Part shown: piece after piece, positions 1 through 11,896 of the stretch
Layout: each line of letters opens with the position of its first letter
Position numbering within the stretch: the stretch's first letter is position 1
Origin: Antilocapra americana
Taxonomy: Eukaryota > Chordata > Mammalia > Artiodactyla > Antilocapridae
DNA length: 64,000 nucleotides
Assembly (NCBI GenBank): GCA_007570785.1
Contig: ML660201.1
Coordinates: 48,406,359 to 48,470,358, forward strand
Direction: 5' to 3'
Notes under the pieces: generated by a model
What the model was told of the DNA's origin: nothing
Databases searched by the model: none
Seen by the model: the letters and a program-made list of their open reading frames with translations, nothing else
Program-made: the position numbers and the translations under genes

Positions 1-3000
1 CTGAACGAGCCAGCCCCAAACCCTCAGCCCCCACAGCTCCTGGCTCGAGATCGCGGTCAGCACCCAGCCGGAACAGTCACCGCTCAGGGACGGCGGCTCA
101 CCCTGGGTGAGCCACACGTACTGCAGAAGGAACTAGGCCACTCACCCTCCTTCTTGGGGGTGGAAAACCGGTTCTCCAACTCCTGTGTGTAGAAAGGTCC
201 CACCCCGGCTGAGGCCTGGCCCAGCTTTGGCCCAGTGCCCAAGCCCTTTAGGCTGGCCAGTGCCAGGCCTTGTCCCATCTGCCAGTTGGGTCCCTAGGAT
301 GGTGGCTGTGCACCAGGGCGTCTCACAGACCAGTGACGTGAGCTTGATTCAGCAGACATTGCTCCAGTGAGCGATGTAGCAACGTAGCAGTGAGGACCAG
401 AGCGGCCCCAGCCACAGCCCCTGAGTTATGTCGCTCCCGTTCCAGGACACGCGTTGGGGGGGAGCGGGGCGGGTGGCGTAGGAGGCTGTTCTCTGGCTGG
501 CCTCAGCCGCTGGCCCACCCTACCACTTGGTGTGTGACAGGCACATCCCTGCCACGCTGTGGGCCACTTGCCACCTGCGTGGGCAGTATTTCAAGAAGCC
601 TCTGTAGGCTGTGCATATGTCTGCTGGGCTGTTCATTCCCAATCTGCCTTCGAGACAGTCTGCCTTCATCCCATCCTAACAGGCAGAGAGCACTCAGGGT
701 TTGGGAGGGGGCTTCCAGGGCAGCAGGGGGACACTCCTGGGAGATTTGACCCCTGCTCTACAGGGCACCACTCTGTTCAGTGTGGATGTCCACAGTCCAT
801 ATCATCTACAGCGTCAAGAGAAACGATGTCCTTGGTTTTCATATGGAGGCCAGGGAAAGCATGAGCCTTCCCATCCTGTCTCAGAAGCATCAGAGCTGGG
901 ATTTGGGCCCAGGCTGGTGGCTCAGATGGCAAAGAATTTGCCTACAATGAGGAAGACTTGGGTTCGATCCCTGGGTCAGGAAGATCCCCTGAAGAAGGGA
1001 ACGGCTACCCTCAGCATTCTCGTCTGGACAATCCCAGGGACAGAGGGGCCTGGCAGGCTACAGTCCATGGGGTCGCAGAGAGTCAGACACGACTAAGTGG
1101 CTTTCACACTTTCCCTTTCACAATGTTGGAAGAACGGGGCTCTTTTCACCCCCTCCCCTGAGCAGCTACTTCATTCTAAAGTGGGGGTTACAAAAAATTT
1201 CTAAAAACATGAAATTGGAGTCACAGGACCAGCATGTGGCTCTAGTGGCCTCGAGAAGAGTGAATTCCACCCCCCCTTTTTTTTTAATTTAAGTTGCAGA
1301 AGGAGGGGATTCAACTTGGTCCTTTGTTAGAAAGGCTGGACCCTAGAGCAGCACCTTCGCCATTTGGCAGTAATCGGGGTGGGGCGGGAGGAGCGGTTAA
1401 TTGGACATCAGTGTGGGTCAGTCTCCTCATTAGCTCTCCGCTGAGTGAATCAGGGCTTGAACACACCCAGCAGGCCTCCTTGTTTACGAGAGTGGAAATC
1501 GGAGCTCAGGATGGGGTAGTCTCCCGGAGACTGGGACCAGGTGTTCTTAACTGTGTGACCAGTGCTCAGCTCTCGCGGAGGACAGGGAACAGGGGGCGGC
1601 TCCGCTGCTGGGGCGCTGGTCGCTGAGCGGCCAGCCCGCCGGCTGATGCTGCTCTTGCCTGTTGCCGCTGGCCCCTCCCTGTCCGCTGCTGTGTCCCCCT
1701 CATGCCAGCCAGTCTTCTGAAGCCTGGGCACCAGCGGGTGCTGGGGTGTGGGTGCTGTGAGCTCGGGCGTTCAGCTCCCACCGGACTCTCTATCTCAGAA
1801 CCATGGACCCTGGAGCCGGTTTCTGAGAGCAGCAGGTTTTTGTTTTTTTAATTCTCACTAATCCCTGCAGTTTTCTCCCCACACCCAGTTTCTCTTCCGC
1901 TTTTCTCCCCACCCTGTTACAAATGAAAGTCAGTGTTACCAGTCCTGCCCCACTTTCTCCCCTGGTGCTTCAGTGACCTGGCATTTACCTCCCGGCCTGA
2001 GGCAGGCGTTAGGGGATGGGGTTCAGGGCGGTGGCCCTGCTCCATAGAGTAGGCAGACCCTGGGAGTAGGCAGCAAGCTCCTTCCACACCAGCCCTGCTG
2101 GTCTGGCCCCAGGACATGGGGGACTGCAGGCCATCGGGGCACTGGCAGAGGGCATGTGAGGCTGGTGAACGGGGGACTGATTCGGCGTCACAAAAGCCCC
2201 GAGTTGAGACCATGCCCCTTGCTGACTTTGTAGCCACACACATCTTCTGGACTCCTTCACTTGAACTTGCCTGCCCCGCAGCTCGAGAAACCAGCCACGC
2301 ATTTCCCTGGCACGGATACAAGGTCCCCTAGATGAGAGACTGCATCAGGCCTCCTGTTGGGGAAATATTCCCAGGACTCCCAAGGGGCCAGCAGTGCAGA
2401 GAGGGCTCAGAAGAGCTTGTGGGGAAGAAGGACCCACATCTAGTCCTATTTGGCTGACAGGTTGTGGGGGCACTTCTGCCTCCCCCAGGGCGTGGCGGGT
2501 CTGTCCCAGTATCTCTGTCGTGCTTTTATTAAGCAGCAGCTCCCAGGACCTCTCTCTCTTTGCTGCCCTGTGGAATTAGCCAAGGGCCCAGCCCGTGTGC
2601 AGGCTGCTGTGTGTGGAGGTTGGCATTTGATGAGCTGCTGAGCCAGGGAGGCCTCCAGGGAGCACTTGGCACAGCCCGCCCTGCCCAAGGAGATGCGAGG
2701 GAAAAAACACCGCGGTCGGTGGCCAATCCCAGCGTGCCATTCTGGCTCCTCGTGGCTTCTCCCCCTTCACAGAGGTCGTGGGGTCACCCCGATAGATTTT
2801 CAAGCCCTCATGCAGGAGCGAGGTGTGTGAACTTCTCATGGCCGTCCAGGCGGATCGTGGCTTTCCCTCAGCCCTGGCTGGCCACTCCCAGCACACCAGA
2901 CCCTTGCCACATGTGTCTGAGGCTCTGGGGGGCACAAAGGCTGTGAGTAGGAGCGGGCTCAGGGAACCAGTGGTGACCGCTGGTTTCTCTGTTAGGAGTA

Positions 3001-3451
3001 ACTCAGCCCAAGAGCTCTGGTCCTCGCTTGGAGCCATAGCTTGCCTTGTCTCCTGCTGCAACCACTGCTGTGTGACCCTCTAAAACTGGTGCAAACTCTC
3101 TGACCCTCAGTTCCCACAACTGTCAAGTGGAGATAGTGCTGGAGAGACAAAGTGAATGCTCTCCGGGTACCCCTGGCCCCAGCTCTGTTCGAGAACCTAC
3201 AAGTGCAAGGTGGGGCTTTGGGAGAGCACGCAGCCCAGCTGCTAACGGGAAGACGAGGGGCTGAATGAAGCTCAGAGATGCTTCATTCCCATGCTGTCTG
3301 CCTGTCCCAGGTCATCTGCAGAGAGAGCAAAGTCGGGAAGTAACCAGCTCCTGTGTCTTCATCTCATGCCAGCCTGCAGGTGTAAGAGATGAACGAGACT
3401 GTGTCACACACGCACTTTACTTCCTCTCTGCTTGTTTTCTCTGCCCTTTAG
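1..3451 (+). other. CCDC12: CCDC12 intron (partial)
   Basis: No conserved exon was recognised here. It holds one Bov-tA SINE (about 912-1108) and a diverged MIR-like stretch near 3058-3165, seen as an inverted 'tgtgtgaccctc...ctcagttcccacaactgtcaa' pattern. The rest is unique GC-moderate sequence. All open frames are short and lack family resemblance. Confidence 0.8.
912..1108 (+). mobile_element. Bov-tA type SINE
   Basis: The sequence has the ruminant tRNA-derived SINE landmarks in order: GTGGCTCAGATGG (A-box side), GGTTCGATCCCTGGGTCAGG (B box), the GAAGATCCCCTG segment, and CTACAGTCCATGGGGTCGCA with a GACACGACTAA end. It is moderately diverged. Confidence 0.93.
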
Positions 3452-3531
3452 GGAACTCAGGCTGCGGAACTACGTCCCAGAGGATGAGGACCTGAAGAAG
3501 AGGAGGGTGCCCCAGGCCAAGCCAGTCGCAG
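3452..3531 (+). CDS. CCDC12: CCDC12 coding exon (ELRLRNYV...KPVA)
   Basis: The acceptor is a pyrimidine tract ending TTTAG at 3451 and the donor is GTAGGT from 3532. The first base completes a codon begun in the previous, off-window exon. The last base is the first of the Val codon finished in the next exon. Confidence 0.96.
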
Positions 3532-5904
3532 GTAGGTGGGCTCTGTGGCCCTGTCGGCCACCTCCTCCTTGGCCGGCGTCGCCCTCTCCTGGAGAATAAC
3601 TGGCAGTGCCCGGGCTGGAAGCTGGGCCTCTGGGAGCCTCCATCACCATCTCACAGCAGATGGACAAGTAGGAGCGGTCCGGGCACTGAAGCAGTCTGTC
3701 ATGCCTGCTTCGCCCTGCTCACACCCTGCCTCGCAGGCCTTCCAGGGACCTGCAAGGGAAGGTCCCTCAGAGGACTGTCTGAGCTGGGAGGTGGTCGTGG
3801 CCCTGGGGCCCTTGCACAGCAGGAACCGGAGGATGAGTCCTGTGGGCCCTTAGAGGGTCAGAGAGACCCTGAAGAGGGGCTGACCATCCGGGTTCCTGGA
3901 GAGCAGTGGGCAGGCAGACACCCACCCAGCTCTGGGAGTGGCAGCGCTGGGGCACACAGATGGTGGGAAGAGGTGTCCTCGCTGGTGGGCTAAGGGGCCT
4001 GACCCAGTCACGCCCTGTAGGCAGCATCTGGCCAGCTGGGGCCTGTCCACAGCCATCCACGGAGGGGATGCTGGGTGCTTCTTATGGTGCAGATCCCTGA
4101 CTGTGGCTCGGTTTTTATTCTTTGGTTTATTGATTTTAATAATTAATAAGTACATTTATCCTATAAAAGAATGAAGTGTTAGCTACTCAGCCATACCCTC
4201 CACCACCACCACCCCGCCCCCGCTTCCCCATCTCCTTGAGCCCTGAGAGCACAAATATAATCCTCCAGAGCTGCCTTGGCAAGGTCTTTGCCTCTAGGGA
4301 GTTAGGGCTTGAGGGGAGAAAACCCCCCTGGGGACCTGCGGCTGCAGTTCACCGCCTCGCGAGCGGGGGCTGGTTTCCGACTGGCATCCATTGGTGTCTT
4401 GCGCCCTCTAGTGGAAGAGAAGGTGAAGGAGCAGCTGGAGGCCGCCAAGCCAGAGCCGGTCATCGAGGAAGTGGTGAGTGCCTGGGGGTGCCTGTCCTCT
4501 GCTGCTTCCGCGGGTCCTTTGCTCCTTCCCACCTGCTCTCCTTGCTTTCTTCCCTTTCTGCCTCCCTGCTTCCCCTCAGCCCTCTCCTCCCTCCCCGCTC
4601 CGTCCCCCGTCTTCTGAGCCCCTCCAGCGCTGACATGTGTCTGCTCCCTCCCAGGACCTGGCCAACCTCGCACCCCGGAAGCCAGACTGGTGAGTGTTGC
4701 CATTGCAGGACCAGTGCAGACTGACGGGGATGTTCTTGGTGCCCGGCATGGGCTCACAGCGGGAAGCAGGCAGTGTAGACAGCCAGCCCTGGGGTATAAT
4801 TACGGTCTGACGTAAGTCCTGAGAAGGATGCAAGTGGAGAATGAGGGACATGGCGGGCAGGACACCTGAGGGTGAGGCGGGGCTCGGGCAGAGGGGTTCA
4901 GCAGTCCCCTCCAAGAAATCCCTTCTGAAAGGATGAGGGCCCACTGCGCCTCAGAGAGCGCCATCTGAACAAGGCTGACCTTGGTCCTCAGGGAGCCGTA
5001 GGGTGGAGGCAAGATGGCAGGAAGGGCAGATGGAAGCTTCTGCCCCACTCCGCCACCAGCTAGCCTGTTCCCCTTCAATCCCAGTTCCCTCTTCTGTGAG
5101 ATGGGGATCTTCACTGTCCTGACGCCCCTGTGACTGGGCTCAGAGGGAGGGTGAGAGAGGGCCGGGTGCGCGCCCTTCTTGGCGTCAAGTGCAGCGCCAG
5201 CCAAAGGTCCTCTGATGTGATGAGGCAAAGGATGGGACGCAGGTCCTCGGGAACCCCGAACCAGGGGCGGAGGCTGTGTGTGCACTTGTGGAGGTCCCTG
5301 GGGATGAGGGGAACTGAGGCCAGAGGAGGAGCAGGATCCCCAGTGGGCTGGAGTGCGTCACTCACTGATGGTGGCCAAGGGGAGCAGACCGAGAGGGTGC
5401 CCTGGGCACCTTCTGGCCTGCACGCCTCGGCTCAGCCCCCTGGGCTGGGCGGGTCGTGGTGCTAGCCCCTGCCTTCTTGGGGCTGCGAAGGGTGGCTGCT
5501 GCTGGGTTTTGGAGGATACAGAGAGGGAGAGAGGGGAGCACCCTGACCTCGGGCACACCACTGTGGTTCCTAATGGCAGAGGGGCTGTTGGAGGTGAGGG
5601 AGCCCCAAGGCTGTACCGTGCCAGCCTTCAGCCTCTGCCTCCTCCTGCCTCCCTGCTCCAGGGACCTGAAGAGAGACGTAGCCAAGAAACTGGAGAAGCT
5701 GGAGAAGCGGACCCAAAGGGCCATCGCCGAGCTGATCCGTAAGTGCGGGGCCTGGCACGGCGGGGTGGTGCGCTAGCACGTGGCCCCTCTCCACTCCTGT
5801 CTGCCCCCCATCCAGGTGAGAGGCTGAGGGGCCAGGAGGAGAACCTGGCCTCTGCAGTGGCCACCACCGCTGCCACCGAGCAAGAGGCCTGTGACTCCGA
5901 CTGA
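3452..5904 (+). CDS. CCDC12: CCDC12, coiled-coil domain protein 12 (Cwf18-type splicing factor), 3' part
   Basis: Five coding exons join in phase at 3452-3531, 4412-4473, 4655-4689, 5662-5738 and 5816-5904 (stop TGA 5902-5904). They give the last 113 residues of CCDC12. The human protein has 166 residues, so about 55 N-terminal residues lie in exons upstream of the window; I searched 1-3451 for the acidic EEEEEGEKHR segment and did not find it. The sequence shows the highly charged Cwf18 core (ELRLRNYVPEDED, then LANLAPRKPDW, then a Lys/Glu-rich helix ending in AIAELIRERL) and the tail ending CDSD. The tail is two residues longer than the human one (an ATT insertion near the C terminus). Family knowledge: CCDC12 is the animal homologue of fission yeast Cwf18 and is found in activated human spliceosomes, so it acts in nuclear pre-mRNA splicing. 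Identification is very secure. The next gene, PTH1R, is convergent with it. Confidence 0.97.
4401..4414 (-). promoter_or_regulatory. CTCF-like motif across a CCDC12 splice acceptor
   Basis: Read on the minus strand this is CCACTAGAGGGCGC, which matches the CTCF core consensus CCASYAGRKGGCRS at every position. It covers the AG acceptor and the first three exon bases. Binding is not shown. Confidence 0.55.
4412..4473 (+). CDS. CCDC12: CCDC12 coding exon (VEEKVKEQLEAAKPEPVIEEV)
   Basis: The acceptor is CCCTCTAG ending at 4411 and the donor is GTGAGT from 4474. The exon starts with two bases completing GTG (Val). The acceptor itself lies inside a CTCF-like motif on the opposite strand (4401-4414). 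Confidence 0.96.
4655..4689 (+). CDS. CCDC12: CCDC12 coding exon (DLANLAPRKPDW)
   Basis: A 35-base microexon-sized segment after acceptor CTCCCAG and before donor GTGAGT (4690). It encodes the conserved LANLAPRKPDW motif of the Cwf18 family. The Trp codon is split across the following intron. Confidence 0.96.
4690..5661 (+). other. CCDC12: CCDC12 intron
   Basis: GC-rich intron without recognised elements apart from weak MIR-like scraps near 5075-5110. The open frames seen here on both strands lack family features and contradict the CCDC12 splice structure. Confidence 0.7.
5662..5738 (+). CDS. CCDC12: CCDC12 coding exon (DLKRDVAKKLEKLEKRTQRAI...)
   Basis: The acceptor is GCTCCAG ending at 5661 and the donor GTAAGT begins at 5739, splitting an Arg codon. 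It encodes a basic and acidic amphipathic helix, the predicted coiled-coil part. Human has LKKRTQ where this copy has LEKRTQ. Confidence 0.96.
5816..5904 (+). CDS. CCDC12: CCDC12 last coding exon (RERLRGQEEN...CDSD)
   Basis: The acceptor is CATCCAG ending at 5815. The exon opens with GTGAGAGG, which looks like a donor but reads in frame as the end of Arg, then Glu-Arg. The stop TGA is at 5902-5904. Confidence 0.96.
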
Positions 5905-6200
5905 GCCGTGCCCTGTCCCTGATCCGCTACCAGGCCTTTCCTACAGGAGGATGGTCTTGGGCCGGGGTAGGGGCTGGACTTGCGTCACCTCCAGTGCGCC
6001 TTCAGAACTGACTCCCTGCCTCGCAGTCTGAACTCCACCCATCCCACTGGGGTGAGATCAGCTCCTTGTCTCCTGAAGGGCCCCCTCCATGCTGAGTGGG
6101 GGCAGAGCCTACGACAGCCCTGTGGGCATGCTGTATCTGTGCTGGTCCTATGTATTTTGAACTTCTCTTTCTATCTGGAAATAGAAACAAGCTGACCCCT
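5905..6200 (+). other. CCDC12: CCDC12 3' UTR and probable poly(A) site
   Basis: No AATAAA follows the stop closely. The variant hexamer AATAGA at 6180-6185 is followed about 15 bases later by a GT-rich element (6199-6209), the usual order for a cleavage site near 6195-6205. The 3' end is an inference. Confidence 0.6.
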
Positions 6201-6209
6201 GTGTGTGGC

Positions 6210-7080
6210 AGAAAACCGTCTGAATATTGGGGATGTTTTGGGTTTGTGCCCTAAGACAGGGCAACTGCAGAGGTGATGCTTACTATGAGGAAGCCATGTA
6301 TTGGGCTGAGCGTGTTGAGGTTGGAGGGGTGGGGAAGGCCCAGGCCTGACCTCCGGACATCTAGGTCCTGGCCCAGCCCTTGGTTAGCGGTCATCATCTC
6401 AAAGCCCTCGGGTAACAGCTATAGACGTCATAGAAATCTGCGGGACACCTTGGAGAGGTTCTCGCTGTGGTCCTCTGTGGACCCCCTGACAGTGAGAGAG
6501 AGGAAAAAGAGACTGGGCCCCTGAGAGGGGTGTGCTGCATCCTGGGAAGCCTCAACTCTGGGCTGCCACAGATTCGAGGCCCCAACAGTGTTCATTCACA
6601 TCCAGTCAGCCCCAGAAAGTCCTCTTCCCACTTCACCCGTCAGAGCTGGACTCTGGCTTGCCTGGGACAGGGCCCCTGCATGGGGAAGGGTGGCCCATTC
6701 TGCTCACCACTGGGATATTATAGCCTGGATGGTGGGAATGGCCTTGGACCCCGCCCCCCCAGGATCCTGGCTTTAGGACCATGAGCCTCCCCTGTGGAGC
6801 TTACTGTCCAACATGACCTGCTGACCACAAGGCTGACTCCAGGTACCTGTGACCATTTACTTCATCTCCTCTGGAATGGTAACACTCCTGAGTTTCCTTC
6901 CGGATTTCCCCTTGAACTTCCTGCCCTGGTCATGGGTCACATCCCAGTGAATCCCTCCCTCTGTGCTAGCTTCCAGGAACGCAGCGTCCAGGCCCTGGTG
7001 GATGGTGCTGAGGACTCGGGCGATGGAGGGCAATGAGCGTGTGCACACAGACCCACACTCGTACAGTAAAGCAGACTCTT
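6210..7080. other. Intergenic, nothing recognised
   Basis: Unique-looking sequence downstream of CCDC12. No exon, repeat or regulatory motif could be supported. Confidence 0.6.
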
Positions 7081-8413
7081 GAATGCACAGTGAGGCAACT
7101 CCTCTAGGAGGTAGTTCTTAGGAAAGTAGCAGAAAGTCGCAGCTGTAAGGGCCGAAGTGGTAGGTGGCTGACAAGGCCAGGACTGATTCCCCCCATAAGG
7201 GACAGGGATCAGACATACCCCCACAGGTGTCAGGGCTGGAGCCAGGCTCGCTCTGCATAGCCAGGGGTCTAGAGCTGAGTTTCCCTTCCTAGGCATAAAG
7301 GATGAAAAGATGCTCACACCTCCTGGGATTACAGTTGGAAGCAGGATGTTTGTCTGTGACAATGTAGGATTCAGACACCTCAAGTAGGCCCCTGCTTGGC
7401 ACCCTGTAGGTAGGGAGAAGGAAAAGCAGAAACTGTACCCATGAGGGGTACTCAGAAATGACAAAATGCATGAGAAAATCCAATCAATGCCATAAAGAAT
7501 GGCCAGCAACCCAACAAGTGGGAGAATTTCTGCTGGAAGAAAGTAAAACAGTAACATCCTCACAGGCTTTGAAAGGAGCATTTGTTTCATCACCAGGGAG
7601 ATCAAAGAGGGGCTGACCCCCCTCACAACTCAAGCACAGGGGATTTGTTATAAGAAACAACTGATGAGAAATCTTGCAAATAAAGAATGTTCATTAAAAT
7701 AAGAAATTCACTGAATGAGTTGAATGATAACTTATAGTCAAAGAGGGGATTAATAAATCAGAATTAAAGCTGAAGATCCAAAAGGTGGCAGAGAGAGAGA
7801 AATAAGGAATGTTTAGAGAAGCATCACGCATGCAGAATGAGTGATCCAAATGTGAAAGCAGGGGGAATTGTCACCAAGTCTTGGAAGTGATATTCCTCCA
7901 CAGTCTGTTTGTTAGAAACAAGTCATCCATCCAGCCCAAACTCAGAGGGAGAAGATTTAGATTACACCTTGAGGTGGAGTCTTTAAGAATTTGAGAGGGT
8001 ATTTTAAAACCAACACATACCTGGACACAGTGTCATAAACTGTCAGGACAAAAAGACCAAGAAATGATCTTGAAATTAGAGATTATATCATCTTGCAAAG
8101 AGCAAGCCCACAGCGGATGTCTCAGCCACAGCCGGCGTTAGCTGGAATGGCACCTTCTAATATCAGTGTTAACAGACAAAAGGGAATTGTTGCAAATTCT
8201 ATACCTGACAAGTACAAAATAATTTTAGACAAAACCAGAGATTTCTTCACCAGCAGACTAAAAATCTATTTTGAGGTAATGAAAATATTCTGGAATGGAC
8301 TGTGGTGGTGGTTGTACGAGTCTATGAATATGCTACAAGCCTTTGTATTGTCCCTTTAAATGGGTGAATTGTATGAGGTATGTATTGTATCTCAATAAAG
8401 CTGTTTTTTTTTT
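7081..8413 (+). mobile_element. Old AT-rich interspersed repeat block ending in an L1M-type 3' end
   Basis: The stretch is AT-rich and patchy. Its last 150 bases (about 8265-8413) match the classic old-L1 3' terminus: a GGTGGTTGTACGA segment, TTTAAATGGGTGAATTGTATG, then CTCAATAAAGCTGTT and a T-rich tail. The earlier part (7300-8260) looks like diverged interspersed repeat but I cannot name the family. Confidence 0.6.
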
Positions 8414-9759
8414 TAATGAATGTCTTCAGACTGAAGGGCCGCAATCCCAGGTGGAAAATCTGAGATATAAACTAAGAGAAAATATACATTTAAGTAGGCA
8501 CTGACCTTATAAAACAAATAGGTGTTGTGAAGTAAAAAAAGACCCCTACTTAGAATATGTAACAACCATGGTGTGTATATCCTGAAGTGAGAGGTGACTG
8601 GAATTATAGCCATCAACCAAACTCATTCAGGAAGAGAGAAAAGGCTCTGGTATATGGGCAGGCTGACATTTCTAGAATAACCCTAAAAAATAGATATAGA
8701 ATGTGCTTCCTTCCAAAGAAATTGAGAAAAAAAAAATAGAATGAGAAAAATTATCCAAAAGAAGGCAAAGAGAAAAAAAGAAAAAGGGATAAATAAATCC
8801 AAATATGTCATATGTGACTGTTAATGTACCTGACCCCTTAAAAAAAAAACCAACCTTGATCTGATGTTGTTTAGAAAGAAACCTAAACCCAGTCTTTCAA
8901 GCAGAAAGACTGAAAGTGAAGAGACTCTCGGGTAGCTGAAGGGATGCTGTACCTGCATACTCACTACACTGGTCAAGGTGAGTAAAGAGGAAAATCCTGC
9001 AAGCTACAGGAGGAAAACAAAACAAAACACAGAGAGATTGCCCACTGATGAATGAGTTCCACTTTTCATCAGTTGTAGAAATGGAGAGAAACATTTTCCT
9101 AAGTGCTGAGGAAACATACATGTCAATTATGTCATAACGCTCCATTATAAATAATAAGGGCAAGATAGATGTTTTCAGGCTCATGACACTGTTTACTGTG
9201 CACTGAAATTTGCTAAAAGGATATCCATAGCAGGAGGAGCGGGGTGCGGGCAGGGAGAGAGGCTTGGGATTCAGGATGGCGTTTGACAGGCACCTTACAG
9301 ATCTTAAGGAGGCGTTTGTTCTGATGTTACATCTAGTGACTCCTTGAGACCACCAAGGACATGAGTCCCTTCTGGGTCCCCAGCTGCCACCCTTAGCTCC
9401 CCTAGGAGCTTCCCCCACCTCCCTCCAGGTTCGAGCTCCAGGCAGGGGCTTGATGGGGACAGGGTAAAGGGCAAACCAGCTGAAGAAACCATGGCTTCAA
9501 GCCCAGTCCCCCATGCTTGCCCTCACATCTGATCAGCCATCACTGTGTCAAATTCAGTCCTAACTGCAGACATGTAGGAGGAAGGGTATTTTAAGCTGGG
9601 CACATTGCCACTGTGATTGATGTTGAGGTTCCACGAGAAAGGAAGAAGGGCAGAAAGAGCACTGGAAAGGCAGCCAGCAGTGCCTGCCACAGGATGCGGG
9701 AAGAAGTGGTGAGCAAAGAAACTGGTAAACCGCACAAAAATTAGTGATCGACTAAAGAA
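8414..9759 (+). mobile_element. Fragmented LINE-derived sequence
   Basis: Purine-rich, AT-rich sequence. Two pieces resemble L1 ORF2 regions: an A-rich lysine-coding stretch at about 8735-8800, and the 'gcagaaagactgaaagtgaagagac' piece near 8899. Frames are broken throughout. The remaining part (about 9230-9750) is not recognised. Confidence 0.45.
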
Positions 9760-10865
9760 AGACCGACAAAAGAAGAGGAGACCTACATTAGGAATATTAG
9801 GAAATGAACTAAGGCAATCACTGTAGACCCCATGGACATCAAAAGGACAATAAAGTGATACTGTAAATAACTGCCCACATAAGCTTGACAGGTTGATTCA
9901 ATGGACCAATTCCCTGAAAAGCACAAACTGCCGCAACTCACCCAAGATGAAAAGATAGCTCTGTAACTATTAAGGATATTGAATTAATAGTTAATAATCT
10001 GAGACCTCTTGAAAAACAACTCTCCAAGCCCTGGTGATTTTACTGGAGAATTGATACACAGGTTTAATGCAATTCATATCAGAACCTCAATAAGATCTTT
10101 ATATATAGACAAGATTATTCTAAAATGTATCAGGAAAGTTACAAGAACTTGAACAGTGTAAACAATTTTACCCAGATGAATGAAGCCCCTAGTGGTTCAG
10201 ACTGTAAAGAGTCTCCTTGCAATGCAGGAGGCCCAGGTTCGATCCCTGGGTGGAGAAAATCCCTGGAGAAAGGAATGGCAATCCACTCCAATATTCTTGC
10301 CTGGAAAATCCCATGGACAGAGGAGCCTAGCGGGCTACAGTCCATGGGTTTGCGAAGAGTCGAACACAAATGAGCGACTAACACTTCCACTTTCATAAAG
10401 CAGAAGGAGCCAATCTACCCATTTCAAGACTTACTGTACAACTATGGTAATCAAGATAGTGGTATTGGTGGAAAAATAGGCACATAGATCAATGGGAGGA
10501 TACAGAGAACTCCAAAGTAGCTCCACACAGGTACAGCCATCTAGCTTTTGGCAAAGGAACAACATGAGGTCAGTGAAGGAAGAATAGTCTTCAGCAGATG
10601 GTGCTGGACTGAATAGGCCCCTCAAAAGGAACCCTAAACTTCAAACCTTATTACAGAAGTTAGAGTGGATCACAAGAGGAAACCGTCAGGACCTAGAGCT
10701 TGGTGAACAGAGTCCTTAGACGTGAGAAAGCATAATTCATAAAGGAAAAAAAAGAGCAAATTTGACTTTTGCTCCAACAAAGAGGATTAAGAGAAAAGCT
10801 ACTGAGACAATATTTACAAACCCTGTATCTGATAAAGGGTTCATATCTCGAATAATGAACTCTCG
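9760..10865 (+). mobile_element. L1 ORF2 relic, split by a SINE
   Basis: Several diagnostic L1 reverse-transcriptase-region patterns occur in order. These are 'ggaccaattccctgaaaagcacaaact', 'gattttactggagaatt', 'tttaatgcaattcatatcagaacctcaa' and, after the SINE, 'aagacttactgtacaactatggtaatcaagatagtggtattgg'. The last is 'ctgataaagggttcatatctcgaataa'. Stops and indels make it non-functional. A Bov-tA SINE sits inside at about 10185-10397, so that insertion is younger. Confidence 0.85.
10185..10397 (+). mobile_element. Bov-tA type SINE inside the L1 relic
   Basis: Landmarks: CTAGTGGTTCAGACTGTAAAGAG, AGGTTCGATCCCTGGGTGG, ATCCCATGGACAGAGGAGCC and a GAGCGACTAACAC end. It interrupts the L1 ORF2 sequence, giving a relative age. 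Confidence 0.93.
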
Positions 10866-10869
10866 ATTG

Positions 10870-11680
10870 GAGGGAGAGGTGGGAGCTCTCAGGCCCCAGC
10901 AGCCCCTCTTATCTGGCAGAAGAAATGGGCTGAGTGGCAGTGCCCAGCTCTCTGGATGAAGCCCTGGTGTGCCCACTGCTACCCAGCCCGCCGGCTCTCC
11001 TCTGGGACAGCCCCGGCCGCCCTCCCAACGCTCCATGCCCCTCCTCCTGCCTAAAATCCTCAAGGACATCTGAGCTCTGGGTCATCTCTGGACAGGTGTC
11101 AGGCCTGAAATGTCCCGCAACAGCATGGGTGCCCCTCTGCCAAGCAGCAGACAGGAGCACAGGGCCTGCTGGCCTGGAGACTCAGGCTGGGTGCCTCTGG
11201 GTGGTGGGGGGAGAGGGGGAGGACAGCACAAAGGCTGGGAGGAAGTCACACCTGGGATTGCAGGAACGGGACCCTCGAGGCCGGGTGGACATCCCGGCTG
11301 GTATGGGGCCTGTGCCGTGTGAGGAACGGCGGGCTCGGGGTCAGAGAGGCACAGCCTCCACAGTTACGAGGGAAGGTTCTGTCCCGCCTAGCGGGCTGCA
11401 GGTCAAGTGTGTGAAGCTGGCCACTTTGGGCAAATTGGAATTCCCCTGGAATTCCCCGTGCATCCTCAAGCCCCTGGTGTCCTTCAGGTCAAGTCTTCTG
11501 CTGGGGTTCCATGCTGCTGCTCCCCACCTCTGGGCTCCACTGTGTGAGACTCCCGCTTGCCTTCCAGGGGCCTCTCCATGTGGCTCTGAGCTGCATCTGG
11601 GGCCTGCTGCAGCACCCCTGCAGGAGCTGGGGATTCAGGCATTAATCCATCCTGTTTCCTGAGTATCTGCCTTGTGCCGA
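10870..11680. other. Intergenic, nothing recognised
   Basis: GC-rich unique sequence between the L1 relic and the next SINE. A 242-residue plus-strand open frame spans part of it but has no recognisable motif and skewed composition, and is treated as chance. Confidence 0.55.
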
Positions 11681-11681
11681 T

Positions 11682-11896
11682 GACTTCCCTGGTAGCTCAG
11701 TGGTGAAGACTTCACCTCCAACGTAGGCAACATGGGTTCAATCCCTGGGTCAGGAAGATCCCCTGGAGAAGGAAATGGCAACCCACTCCAGTATTCTTGC
11801 CTGGGAAATCCCATGGACAGAGGAGCCTGGCAGGCTGTGTACGGTCCATGGGGTTGCAACAGAGCCGGACATGACTGAGCGACTAAACAGCAACAG
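11682..11896 (+). mobile_element. Bov-tA type SINE
   Basis: Near-complete copy from GACTTCCCTGGTAGCTCAGTGG through AATCCCTGGGTCAGGAAGAT and CACTCCAGTATTCTTGCCTGG to GACATGACTGAGCGACTAAA. Confidence 0.94.

Noticed and set aside
5816..5825. GTGAGAGG at the start of the last CCDC12 exon as a donor site
   Set aside because: A donor here would leave no exon. The bases read in frame as the continuation of RERL and follow a proper AG acceptor.
10185..10397. tRNA gene suggested by A-box and B-box sequences in this SINE and the others
   Set aside because: The boxes belong to tRNA-derived SINEs. No cloverleaf with intact acceptor stem and anticodon loop is seen.
10934..11662. 242-codon plus-strand open frame
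   Set aside because: No domain, no splice or neighbour support. GC-rich intergenic composition explains its length.
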